From positions 1,662-65,661 of the forward strand of contig LXQE01000029.1 in NCBI GenBank assembly GCA_003326195.1: a stretch of 64,000 nt of DNA, read 5' to 3'. Origin of the DNA: Nostoc punctiforme NIES-2108. Its GTDB lineage: Bacteria; Cyanobacteriota; Cyanobacteriia; Cyanobacteriales; Nostocaceae. Positions 1 through 8,427 of this stretch are shown one piece after another. A program made the position numbers and the translations under genes. The number at the start of each line of letters is the position of its first letter. Positions within the stretch are counted from its first letter, which is position 1. The notes below the pieces were generated by a model. The model saw only the letters and a list, made by a program, of their open reading frames with translations. It was not told the DNA's origin and made no database searches.

Positions 1-240
1 CATCAAAGGCTCCCTCTCTAATGCGGAGTCATACTAGCAATTGGAGGTGTGCCCTGACCTGGGTTGACGGATGAATACAGTCTCCTAAACGGGATAATGG
101 CAGCAACCATTTCACCAATGTCATAACCGTCTCAACCCAGAACCAAGCTTCTGTACGGGCGATAAAGCACCATTGGGGGATCGGTCAAAACTTTCAGGAC
201 ACAATAAAAGTGTAATTCTTTTCGGTGCTTCTTAATTTTG
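1..240 (+). other. Left-edge segment, possible structured RNA or gene remnant
   Basis: No convincing gene. The bases at 58-66 (CTGGGTTGA) pair exactly with 133-141 (TCAACCCAG), with a smaller complementary pair just inside, so the segment could fold as an RNA. One plus-strand frame is open from the window edge to a stop near 205 apart from a single TGA near 71, so a decayed coding end is the alternative. An RNA attached to a transposon whose protein lies left of the window is possible but cannot be tested here. Confidence 0.3.
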
Positions 241-281
241 TTTCTTCCATCCATAACGGAAGCGATAGCGTCCGTAAACAG

Positions 282-480
282 CTTCTGTCACTTTCCGGGA
301 GGGCGATAGCTAGAAGCCTCATGAGGCAATCAATACAAGCTATACTATTAGAAAAAAATCGGTCTTGTATTTGTTATTAGAAAATAATCGTGCGATGCCT
401 GCGGCGGGCTACGCCTACGCAGGCTATACAAAAGCTCTAGAATTCAGAAATGGCAAATCTTTTCGGAGAGTGACAGAAGA
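282..480. repeat. Inverted-repeat-bounded unit (~198 bp)
   Basis: The left arm (282-300, beginning CTTCTGTCACTTTCC) and the right arm (461-479, ending GAGTGACAGAAG) are inverted copies matching at about 16 of 19 positions. The interior has no gene and includes a CTACGCC-type cyanobacterial repeat near 400-420. This looks like a MITE-type non-autonomous element; I could not identify a target-site duplication. Confidence 0.45.
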
Positions 481-580
481 ACGTTATAAGAATCTGATTT
501 AATTTGCTTTGCACCAACAGACTTAGATAAAATAGTTTTTTAATGACTCGAGAATTTTTTTGTTAGTAACTTTATAGATA

Positions 581-1561
581 CTACAACCAACGTTGTTTTT
601 TAGCATAGACAATACTGCCAATCACAATTAATGCCATCATACAGATCACCACAGGATAAGCCCAAGGCTGTTCTAATTCCGGCATATATTTGAAGTTCAT
701 ACCATAGAAACCAGACATAAAAGTGATTGGTAAAAATATTGTCGAGAGGATAGTCAGGCGATTAATTCGTTCGCCTGTTTTACTAGCAATATTATCGCGT
801 TGAATTTCCATTAATTCTGACATCCAGGCTCTTATCGCTTGATATTCTTGCCAGAGTTTATCAACGTGATGAACCAATTCTTGATTGAATAGTTCTTTTA
901 CTGGCTGACCGATCCATTGGAAATCTTCATTATCCATAATAGCCATAAGTAACTTGATGCTTTGAAAATTACGGCGTCCAGAACGAGTAGATTGCCTCAT
1001 TGTGGCAATTTTTTGGTACGTTGATTCATCACCAGAATTGTCTAAAACTTCATCTTCTAAATCATCAAGTTTTCTAGAAATATAGGTAAATACAGTTTCG
1101 TAATTATTTAAAATATCTTTAAATATGAGATAAAAAAGATAGTCAATTCCTAATTTTGGAATATCTAGAGTTCGTTTTTGGAGATTATTAGCTAAAATAG
1201 TTAAGATTTTGAGTTCAGTAATTTCAAAAGTGATAATGAAATTATTTCCAACCACAATGTTGCCACGCACAACCTCAAACTCATTATTTTTTATTTGAGA
1301 ACTTAGGATTTCATAGCTATCAAATAAACAATCTTCTATATCTTCATCAATTCCTACAGGGGAATGGTTGAAAATCATATTAACACGAGATGGATTGAGT
1401 CCAAAATGCTTGATGATTTTGGCTGTTCCAGTGCGATCGCGGAAGTGAACACAACGCAACCAAGTATTGTGAGAACCATCAATTCTTTTCAGTACCGTAT
1501 CGACATCTCTATGGGTGAATATTTCCAGATTATCTGGATGAAAAGTCAGCAGAATTAGCAT
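581..1561 (-). CDS. corA: CorA-family magnesium/divalent cation transporter
   Basis: A 326-residue inner-membrane channel-transporter for Mg2+ (possibly Co2+ or Ni2+). The N-terminal three quarters is a soluble, charged, largely helical domain. The C-terminus carries the two CorA transmembrane helices (about residues 268-287 and 298-318) with the signature GMN at the end of the first, in the context YGMNFKYMPELEQPW, and a basic KKQRW tail. Length is normal for the family. The ATG at 1561 is the only good start. The gene stands alone, upstream on the minus strand of nothing obviously related. The family assignment is firm; the ion cannot be told from sequence. Confidence 0.93.
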   Translation of the reverse strand: MLILLTFHPDNLEIFTHRDVDTVLKRIDGSHNTWLRCVHFRDRTGTAKIIKHFGLNPSRVNMIFNHSPVGIDEDIEDCLFDSYEILSSQIKNNEFEVVRGNIVVGNNFIITFEITELKILTILANNLQKRTLDIPKLGIDYLFYLIFKDILNNYETVFTYISRKLDDLEDEVLDNSGDESTYQKIATMRQSTRSGRRNFQSIKLLMAIMDNEDFQWIGQPVKELFNQELVHHVDKLWQEYQAIRAWMSELMEIQRDNIASKTGERINRLTILSTIFLPITFMSGFYGMNFKYMPELEQPWAYPVVICMMALIVIGSIVYAKKQRWL

Positions 1562-1781
1562 ATAGCAATCCTAATTGAGTCGTAATAAAATACTGTGACT
1601 CATGGTAATTAATCAGGACTTTAGTCCTTGTTTTATAAGCACTAAAGCGCTTACTAGAAACCATCAAAACTAGTTTGATAAAGTACTAGTCGTAAATTTG
1701 TAAAGTAAAATACATTTAAATAGCACAATCACTTTCTAAGAGTTTTGACTGTTGATAGTCAACACTATATTGAGTGGTAAC

Positions 1782-3845
1782 TCAATTTTTTTCTATTTTC
1801 CCAGATTTAGGGCGAGTAGTTGCCACTGGCGCTGAATTATTTTGCAGAATTGCAATTTCCCGCTGTGCATCTTGATAACTATCTTGTTCACCTTGCTGTT
1901 TGAATAGTTTTGCAGCTTTTTTGAAATCTGCGATCGCACCTGATTTATTTTTCTGCTTGGTGCGAATCACGCCCCGGTTATAATAGGCTAAGGCATTATT
2001 AGAATTAATTGCGATCGCTCGTGAATAATCCTGATTTGCAGCTTTTTTATTTCCCAGTTCAAGATAGGCGTTACCACGGTTGTTGTAAGCTGCTACATTA
2101 TTAGTATCTAGTTTTAGTGCTGCGGTGTAATCTTCAATAGCACCTTTATAATTTCCAAAAGAAAAGCGGTGAATCCCTCTGTGAATGTAAGCAGCAATAA
2201 ATTTAGGATCGATTTGTAAAATAGTATTGTAATCTTCAGTAGCTTCTACATTATTTCCCAAATCGCTGTAAATATCACCACGATTGAGATAAGCTTCTAT
2301 GTATTTGGGATTGATGTTGATTGCATCTGTGTAATCTTTAATTGCTTCATCTTTTTGTTTATTAATAGATTGAGTTAAACCCCTTTGATAATAAGCTTTG
2401 GCATCACTAGGATTAATCTTAATTACTTTATCAAAATCTTGGATTGCTTCAAGTCTTTGTTTGAGGCGACGGCGAAGAATACCTCGTTGCAAGTAGGCTT
2501 CGGTATACTGGGGTTTAAGAGCGATCGCTTTGCTAAAATCTTCAATTGCACCTTTATTATCCTTCGATTGAGCAAGAGCTAATCCTCGTCCATAGTAAGC
2601 ATAAGCATCTTTAGAATTTAACTTAATTGCTTGAGTATAATCTGCGATCGCTTCTTTGTATTTGCCTAATGCCGAAAAAGCAAATCCTCTGTCAAAATAG
2701 GCATTAGCATCTTGAGGATTGAGTAAAATGGCTTGACTAGAATCTGCTTGTGCTTGCTCGTAGTCTCCTAATCGATAATAAGCATCGCCTCGCCTATTAT
2801 AAGCCAAAGCCTTTTGCGGATCTAATTTAATAGCTTGATTGAAATCTTCAACTGCTCCTTCATAGTTTCCTGACTCATATTTATTTACGCCCTCTTGGTA
2901 TAATGTTTTTTGAGCATCACTTACAAGTTTTGGCGATCTCAATTGCCACGCTGCAACACTAAGGGTAATACATCCAGCTATCCCTGCTAGAACTAGTAAT
3001 AATTTTTTCTGATGCTGTTTTTGTCGATCTTCATCAACATTGATTAACTTTTTCAGGTCATCTAAAACTTCCGTTGCATACTGGTAGCGCTTACGATAGT
3101 CAAAACGCACCATTTTATTAATAATTTTTGCTAATTTTCTGTTAACTTTGAGATTTTTATCGCGCCAAAGTATTTCACCTGTCAGCTTATTTTTCTGACT
3201 TCGCAAATTAGATATTTCCTTTGCAGGTAAAGCTTTCAGTGCTGCGATCGCAACGATACCTAAAGCATATATATCACTGTTGTATTTGAGGTTGCCGTTA
3301 ATTTGCTCTATAGGCATATATTCGAGATTTTCAACAGTATTAGTGATGGCTTCATTAAAAGTACCCAAATTAACCAAAACTAACTTTTTATCTGATGTCC
3401 GACGAATAATATTTGCTGGTGTAATATTCCGATGAATTACGCCATAGCTATGTATAATGACCAAAGTTTCTAATATCTCTAACAAAAGAGTAATTACTTG
3501 GTCTTCTTTTAGAAGTTTTTCCTGGATAATTTCATCAGTTAAAGGATTACCAGGTATGAATTCTTGGACTAGATAAAATTCTTCATTTTCTTCAAAAGAA
3601 GCAATGAGCTTTTGAATTTTATCGTGTTCTTGTCCGAGTTTTTCTAAAGTTGCTGCCTTACTGTCAAACAAGCGGCGTAAGATTGTTAAAGCTTGAGGAT
3701 TGCTATTGGGAAGAGATAACTGCTTTACTACAAGTTCTTCACCATTAAGATTAACATCTTCAACTAGATAGGTTTTCTCTTTTTCCCCATCATTGAGAAC
3801 TTTTAGTATTTGATAATGTCCATTTAGTAAATGACTATTCATCAA
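1782..3845 (-). CDS. TPR protein with predicted inactive Ser/Thr kinase domain
   Basis: 687 residues: kinase-like domain (about 8-268), one transmembrane helix (281-301), then about ten TPR units (about 311-660). The ATP lysine is present (K41 in VVKQL), as is N145. The HRD catalytic Asp is Asn (H138-R139-N140), the DFG Asp is Asn (N159-L160-G161), and the glycine loop is degenerate. Active cyanobacterial kinases of this architecture keep HRD and DFG, so I infer a pseudokinase that binds rather than phosphorylates, with the TPR tail across the membrane as a protein-binding scaffold. Loss of function by decay is the alternative, but the frame is fully intact. Start ATG at 3845; ATG at 3842 is equally possible. 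Confidence 0.88.
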   Translation of the reverse strand: MMNSHLLNGHYQILKVLNDGEKEKTYLVEDVNLNGEELVVKQLSLPNSNPQALTILRRLFDSKAATLEKLGQEHDKIQKLIASFEENEEFYLVQEFIPGNPLTDEIIQEKLLKEDQVITLLLEILETLVIIHSYGVIHRNITPANIIRRTSDKKLVLVNLGTFNEAITNTVENLEYMPIEQINGNLKYNSDIYALGIVAIAALKALPAKEISNLRSQKNKLTGEILWRDKNLKVNRKLAKIINKMVRFDYRKRYQYATEVLDDLKKLINVDEDRQKQHQKKLLLVLAGIAGCITLSVAAWQLRSPKLVSDAQKTLYQEGVNKYESGNYEGAVEDFNQAIKLDPQKALAYNRRGDAYYRLGDYEQAQADSSQAILLNPQDANAYFDRGFAFSALGKYKEAIADYTQAIKLNSKDAYAYYGRGLALAQSKDNKGAIEDFSKAIALKPQYTEAYLQRGILRRRLKQRLEAIQDFDKVIKINPSDAKAYYQRGLTQSINKQKDEAIKDYTDAININPKYIEAYLNRGDIYSDLGNNVEATEDYNTILQIDPKFIAAYIHRGIHRFSFGNYKGAIEDYTAALKLDTNNVAAYNNRGNAYLELGNKKAANQDYSRAIAINSNNALAYYNRGVIRTKQKNKSGAIADFKKAAKLFKQQGEQDSYQDAQREIAILQNNSAPVATTRPKSGKIEKN

Positions 3846-3986
3846 TATAAAATTATCGTCTGATAAATTGCTCGATTATAGCTTACGTATTATTACTACT
3901 GATTTTAAAATATAAATATTTATTTATTAAGCAACTTCAAATGAGATCGATGCGCGGGCTGCTACTGCGTGTATATTGCAAAGTCC

Positions 3987-4169
3987 CTCTCCCAAGCTTG
4001 CTACGGTGTATACACAAGTCTGAAATAGCTGAGTAACCAAGGTTTTACCCCACCCTAACCCTCCCCTTATAAAGGGGAGGGAACTAGATTTCTGTTTCCC
4101 CCCTTTATAAGGGGGGATTAAGGGGGGTAATTTGAGTTGTGTGTACACTGTAGCCCAAGCTTGGGAGAG
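3987..4169. repeat. Inverted-repeat element with internal palindromes (~183 bp)
   Basis: The arms 3987-4017 and 4137-4169 are inverted copies with few differences; both contain CCCAAGCTTG and a GTGTA-ACA segment. Inside are two palindromic modules, one around CCTTATAAAGG and one of the CCCCCCTTTATAAGGGGGG type, which is widespread in cyanobacterial intergenic DNA. The minus-strand frame across it (3927-4148) translates to low-complexity LIPPYKGG-type peptide and I do not regard it as a gene. It lies in the 356-base gap between the pseudokinase gene and lysC; nothing else is seen there. Confidence 0.6.
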
Positions 4170-4201
4170 AGATTTAGGGTGAAAGCTCTTTGATTCAGGT
4201 T

Positions 4202-6043
4202 TTACGCTGGTACGACAAATTTCTCGCTACCAGCCAGTTCAAAGGCTGCATGAATGGCTTGCAAAGCTTTAACACCTTGTTCTTGCGCCACAACACAACT
4301 AATTTTGATTTCTGAAGTGGCAATCATTTGAATATTGATTTGATGTTGGGCTAAAGCTTCAAACATTTTCGCAGCAATACCTGGTTGTCCTACCATACCT
4401 GCACCGACAATACTCACTTTAGCGATCGCACTATCTAAAACAACTTCACCCCATCCTAATTCTGCCGCTACTTGGGTAAGCATTTTTTTGGCACTTTCCC
4501 CATCTATCCGCGATACTGTAAAGGCAATATCTCGTCTGGGAACACCATCAATCACCCGACAGCGTTGAGATTGGATAATCATATCAACACTAATATTATG
4601 CTGCGCTAATAATCCAAACAACTTCGCCGCCATCCCCGGACGATCGGGCAATTGGCGAATAGCAAGACGGGCTTGATTCAAATCGAGGGCAACGCCACGA
4701 ACGGGAGGTGGAGAGTGAGGAGTTAGGAGTGAGGAGTTAGGAGTGAGGAATTCTCCCCTGATCCCTGCTCCCTGCTCCCCTGCTTCAATCTCAAAGGCGG
4801 TGCGGAGTGCTAAGACAGCGCGATTGCATTCTGCGGCATCGACTACGCAACTTACTTTCACTTCGCTGGTGGAAATCATTTGAATATTCACGCCAGCTTC
4901 AGCTAATGTGGCGAACATCTTTGCAGCTACACCAGGACGGCCAATCATTCCTGCACCAGCGATGCTGACTTTGGCAATGTTATGTTCTACCATTACCTCG
5001 GCTTCGTCAAACTTGGGGTTAGATTGACTTCTTAGTGCTGGAGCGATCGCTGTTGCTACTGCTTCTGCCCGTTTTAATATTGGTGTTGTCACAGTGAAGG
5101 CAATGTCATTACTGTTACCTTCATGAACTGACTGAATAATCAAATCTACGTCTACTTTTTGCCGAGAAATTTCGCCAAATAACCTAGCTGCCACACCTGG
5201 TTTGTCGGGGACGCGCAACAAAGCGACCTTTGCTTGGTTAGTGTCAAATTCTACAGCATCTACTGGACGGGCAATTTCTAGATTGATTAGCGATCGCCCT
5301 TGGGGTTTGGCTGATGTCACCCAAGTACCTGGTTGATCCGTCCAGCTAGACCTAACTACAAGGGGAACCCCATAGTTACGGGCAATTTCCACAGCACGGG
5401 GATGCAGCACTTTTGCGCCCAAACTAGCTAATTCCAACATTTCATCGCAGGTGATGGCATCCATCAACTGGGCTTCGGCAACTAAGCGGGGGTCTGTAGT
5501 GAGAATACCTGGAACGTCTGTATAAATTTCACAAAAATCCGCTCTTAATGCGGCTGCGATCGCCACTGCTGACGTGTCAGAACCACCGCGCCCCAAAGTC
5601 GTAATTTCCATCTCTCCGGCGCTGGATGTCCCTTGGAAGCCTGCTACTACAACTACTTTACCTGCATTTATGTGGCGAGTTAGGCGAGTAGTTTCAATAT
5701 GCAAAATCCGAGCGCGGCTGTATTCAGCTTCAGTAACAATTCCGACTTGAGCGCCAGTCATGGAAATTGCGGATTGTCCGAGTTCTTGCAAAGCCATGCT
5801 GAGTAAGGCAATGGTTACTTGTTCGCCAGTAGAAAGCAACATATCCATTTCCCGGCGGTTAGGATTTGGAGAAATTTCATTAGCTAGTTTGACGAGTCCA
5901 TCGGTGGTTTTGCCCATTGCTGAAACCACTACTACCAGAGAGTTTCCAGCTTGGACAGTTTTATAAACACGCTGTGCGACAGCTTGAATGCGTTCCACTG
6001 AACCGACAGATGTACCACCGTATTTCTGAACTATGAGCGCCAT
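4202..6043 (-). CDS. lysC: Aspartate kinase with four ACT domains
   Basis: Phosphorylates L-aspartate, the first step to Lys, Thr, Met and Ile. The catalytic amino-acid kinase domain (about 1-260) opens with KYGGTSVG; two ACT pairs follow (about 265-410 and 447-600), the duplicated regulatory layout known from cyanobacterial aspartokinases. I chose ATG 6043 (MALIVQKYGG), since starting at 6079 would add 12 residues unlike the family. Feedback control by Lys/Thr through the ACT domains is expected from the family. The linker between the ACT pairs (about residues 420-445) is encoded by an in-frame GAGTGAG/GAGTTAG repeat array (4710-4786), giving a Ser/Thr/Pro/Leu-rich stretch. No operon partner. 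Confidence 0.96.
   Translation of the reverse strand: MALIVQKYGGTSVGSVERIQAVAQRVYKTVQAGNSLVVVVSAMGKTTDGLVKLANEISPNPNRREMDMLLSTGEQVTIALLSMALQELGQSAISMTGAQVGIVTEAEYSRARILHIETTRLTRHINAGKVVVVAGFQGTSSAGEMEITTLGRGGSDTSAVAIAAALRADFCEIYTDVPGILTTDPRLVAEAQLMDAITCDEMLELASLGAKVLHPRAVEIARNYGVPLVVRSSWTDQPGTWVTSAKPQGRSLINLEIARPVDAVEFDTNQAKVALLRVPDKPGVAARLFGEISRQKVDVDLIIQSVHEGNSNDIAFTVTTPILKRAEAVATAIAPALRSQSNPKFDEAEVMVEHNIAKVSIAGAGMIGRPGVAAKMFATLAEAGVNIQMISTSEVKVSCVVDAAECNRAVLALRTAFEIEAGEQGAGIRGEFLTPNSSLLTPHSPPPVRGVALDLNQARLAIRQLPDRPGMAAKLFGLLAQHNISVDMIIQSQRCRVIDGVPRRDIAFTVSRIDGESAKKMLTQVAAELGWGEVVLDSAIAKVSIVGAGMVGQPGIAAKMFEALAQHQINIQMIATSEIKISCVVAQEQGVKALQAIHAAFELAGSEKFVVPA
4710..4786. repeat. Short tandem repeat array inside lysC
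   Basis: Repeats of GAGGAGTTAGGAGT followed by a CTCCCTGCTCCCCTG-type run. The same repeats occur between genes elsewhere in this window (for example 29580-29612), but here they are kept in frame within the aspartokinase inter-ACT linker. Confidence 0.75.
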
Positions 6044-6165
6044 AACTTTTATGCAATCAATTGTGTCTGTTTTGCTCAACGCCTCCGCCGGGTTAGGAAG
6101 CCTTGAAGATATTAATAGATATTTAGTTTACTAAAAATTGTGTAGCATACCCAATCATGAGTTGA

Positions 6166-6735
6166 TTATTCAAAAACGACATCTTCGTAAAGCGCTGCCA
6201 TCGTTTCCTCAAAATCCACGCTGTTGAGTCGAAATGATTGATGTTCTGCTGTGTAGGATTGTAAAACCCATAACCCTTGCTCATTGCGGCGAAAACACTC
6301 AACTCGCTGACGTTTTGTATTAATTAAAACATATTCTTGCAGACTTTCCAGTGTTTGATAATCGGCGAATTTGTCGCCTCGGTCAAAGGCTTCGGTAGAA
6401 TTAGATAAAACTTCGACAATTAAACAGGGAAATCTTTTATAATCTGGGGTTTCTCGATCTCGTTGATCGCAAGTAACCATCACATCGGGATAATAAAAGC
6501 GATTCAGAGATTCGATTCGGGCTTTCATGTCAGCGATGTAAACACGACAACCAGAGCCGCGCACATGATTACGGAGGAAGGTAGCAAGGTTTCCAGCTAT
6601 GGTTACGTGTGCATCAAGCACCTCAGCCATCGCGTAAATATAGCCGTCTATATATTCATGCTTGATATCGCTCTGTTCCTCCATTTGGAGGTATTCTTCA
6701 ACAGTGACGTAGTTTTGTTGGGGCGAGGATATCAT
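6166..6735 (-). CDS. Uma2-family (DUF820) PD-(D/E)XK nuclease-like protein
   Basis: 189 residues. The family signature is visible in order: an N-terminal VTVEEYLQME segment, then YPDVMV (nuclease Asp) and CLIVEVLS (Glu in the core strand), followed by KFADYQTLESLQEYVLI. The fold is that of restriction-type endonucleases. The family is greatly expanded in cyanobacteria, its biological role is unclear, and many members sit near mobile or accessory genes. Start ATG 6735. Stands alone between lysC and a divergent toxin-antitoxin pair. Family firm, activity unproven. Confidence 0.9.
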   Translation of the reverse strand: MISSPQQNYVTVEEYLQMEEQSDIKHEYIDGYIYAMAEVLDAHVTIAGNLATFLRNHVRGSGCRVYIADMKARIESLNRFYYPDVMVTCDQRDRETPDYKRFPCLIVEVLSNSTEAFDRGDKFADYQTLESLQEYVLINTKRQRVECFRRNEQGLWVLQSYTAEHQSFRLNSVDFEETMAALYEDVVFE

Positions 6736-6833
6736 AGTTGAAAGGTTTTATTGTGCCGATTTACTTGTGGCAATGCTTTAGGCGCAAGTAGACTTTATAA
6801 TTAGGTAAGGAACTTATGTAAGGAACCTGGATA

Positions 6834-7079
6834 ATGGCTAGTGCTACCATCACTACTAAAGGACAAGTAACTATTCCTAAAGAAATTAGGGATTATCTTA
6901 ACCTTGATACAGGTAGTAAGGTTGATTTTGTCATTGATGAAAATGGAATAGTTAAATTAATTCCATTGAATATCTCTATCCAAAGTTTATCAGGGATTTT
7001 ACACCGTCCGGGCATGAAAAGCGCAACTTTAGAAGAAATGGAAGCTGCAATTAAAGAAGGTTCAAGTGATTGGACTTGA
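6834..7079 (+). CDS. AbrB/MazE-type antitoxin of a PIN toxin pair
   Basis: 81 residues. The N-terminal half is a SpoVT/AbrB swapped-hairpin DNA-binding domain (ATITTKGQVTIPKEIRDYLN). The C-terminal half (about 50-81) is the likely toxin-binding tail. A good Shine-Dalgarno AAGGAA precedes the ATG, and TAAGGAAC occurs twice in the leader, which may be coincidence or an operator half-site. The gene overlaps the downstream PIN gene by 14 bases, so translation is probably coupled. By family, such antitoxins neutralise the nuclease and repress their own promoter. Confidence 0.9.
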   Translation: MASATITTKGQVTIPKEIRDYLNLDTGSKVDFVIDENGIVKLIPLNISIQSLSGILHRPGMKSATLEEMEAAIKEGSSDWT

Positions 7080-7455
7080 TACAAATATTTTAGTGCGCTA
7101 CTTGACAAAAGATGATGAAAAGCAGTGGGAGCAAGCTGCTGAAATTATCGAAGGGGGAGAGCAATGTTTTGTTGCTAATATAGTTATTTGTGAATTGGTT
7201 TGGGTTTTACGAGGTAATCCTTATCAATTTAGTAGAGAAGAAATTAGTAACACTATCGAATTAATGCTGCAATGTTCAGTATTTGAGCTAGAAAATCGCT
7301 CTTTAGTTTATCAAGCATTACAAAGATTTAAGCAGGGAAGTGCAGATTTTTCGGATTATTTAATTGGGGCAATTGCTCAACATTCTGGTTGTAGTTCAAC
7401 AGTGACTTTTGACAGAAAGTTAAGAAGCGAAAAGGGATTTGATTTATTTGATTAA
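7066..7455 (+). CDS. PIN-domain ribonuclease toxin (VapC-like)
   Basis: 129 residues. PIN acidic residues are visible: the N-terminal Asp in GLDTNILVRYL, a Glu in CELVWVL, and the C-terminal Asp pair in SADFSDYLIGAIA followed by TFDRKL. PIN toxins cut RNA, often tRNA. It starts with GTG at 7066, inside the end of the antitoxin gene (14-base overlap), and no ATG fits the family N-terminus. The overlap and order (antitoxin first) are typical for type II modules. The toxin appears complete and unmutated. Confidence 0.9.
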   Translation: MIGLDTNILVRYLTKDDEKQWEQAAEIIEGGEQCFVANIVICELVWVLRGNPYQFSREEISNTIELMLQCSVFELENRSLVYQALQRFKQGSADFSDYLIGAIAQHSGCSSTVTFDRKLRSEKGFDLFD

Positions 7456-7559
7456 TCCTAAATTGTAATTAACATTGCTGTGTTTGTGAAGATAATTATA
7501 TGATTTATCATAGCTGATTTTTTGTTGCGGGAGATATTGCTCTCCATCATTCACAACCA

Positions 7560-7605
7560 CATAATAGCGTAGGCGTAGCCCGTCGTAGACATCGCTTGTA
7601 GATTT
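7560..7605. repeat. Interspersed AGGCGTAGCCC-type repeat
   Basis: Contains GCGTAGGCGTAGCCCGTCG followed by TAGACATCGC. Related copies are at about 7968-8000 and 49563-49592, all intergenic. This is a known style of cyanobacterial dispersed repeat. Confidence 0.6.
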
Positions 7606-7610
7606 ACACT

Positions 7611-7829
7611 CTAAAGTATAGTCTCATCATCTTGATATTCTTTGATTTTGGCATATAAGCTGGCAACCGTTTCTTTAGCAAATAGTTTTTCTTTAACTTG
7701 CAAATAGTCACCTTCACTTAGTTTACAAGTTGCCCAAAACTTCATTACTTTCGATGGTTCTAAATGAGTGAGCAAAACCTGCATAACTTCTTGCAAATTT
7801 TCTTGTTCGTTAATAACTTTAATTTCCAT
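7611..7829 (-). CDS. Small acidic protein, unknown function
   Basis: 72 residues, not recognised. The predicted protein is mostly helical, acidic, with no membrane segment or metal motif. A strong Shine-Dalgarno GAGGTAG lies 3-4 bases before the ATG at 7829, which supports a real gene. It sits between dispersed repeats close to the toxin-antitoxin pair; its size and charge would suit an antitoxin, but no partner is adjacent, so that is only a guess. Confidence 0.55.
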   Translation of the reverse strand: MEIKVINEQENLQEVMQVLLTHLEPSKVMKFWATCKLSEGDYLQVKEKLFAKETVASLYAKIKEYQDDETIL

Positions 7830-8097
7830 TGTCTACCTCAAAAATAAAATTAGTTGGGTTGATTACCAAAAGTGATAAATCTTGGCATCGGTTGATTAAT
7901 GGTCATATAGCTTTTTTACAACTTTCTCTCAAGAAAAGCGATCGCCTCTAGCAGTGCGCTCTATGCGACGCCGAATAGCTCGTCATAGACATCGCTTGTT
8001 TATTACACTTTTTTTTAGAGCATCGTTAGCTTTTGGCTCAATGATATAGCAAAATGAATGCGTGAATTACTCAAATGAGAATACATTCAGATGGATT

Positions 8098-8334
8098 GAG
8101 AAAGTCAAAGCTTATTTTACTTGCGGAAAACACCAAAATGAGAAAGCAAAAGCTTATTTTGAGAAAGTCAAAGCTCATTTTGCTTGCGGAAAACACCAAA
8201 ATGAGAAAGCAAAAGCTCCTTTTGAGAAAGTCAAAGCTTATTTTGCTTGCGGAAAACACCAAAATGAGAAAGTAAAAGCTTATTTTGAGAAAGTCAAAGC
8301 TCCTTTTGAGAAAGTAAAAGTTTATTTTGAGTAA
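8098..8334. repeat. 63-bp tandem repeat array built from 21-bp modules
   Basis: Units start at 8098, 8161, 8224 and 8287 (period exactly 63). Each full unit is three 21-base modules: GAGAAAGTCAAAGC..., GCTTGCGGAAAACACC..., GAGAAAGCAAAAGC.... The fourth is partial and continues with 21-base modules from 8308. No module has a stop in several frames, so both strands look open. The plus frame from GTG 8062 to 8337 would encode heptapeptide repeats (EKVKAYF / ACGKHQN / EKAKAYF). No ATG or ribosome site supports it, so I annotate the repeat, not a gene. Confidence 0.8.
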
Positions 8335-8427
8335 GTTGAATGGCATTTTTACTTAGTTCAATATGAATTTTAGTCTAGGCGATCGCGCTTTTCAGTTTGA
8401 TCACGGTACGCTTTGCATAAAACTAGC

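Noticed and set aside
3927..4148. 73-residue minus-strand frame
   Set aside because: Entirely within palindromic dispersed repeats; the peptide is the LIPPYKGG low-complexity type.
8071..8346. Antisense 91-residue frame in the 63-bp array
   Set aside because: Open only because the 21-bp modules lack stops in several frames; no start context.
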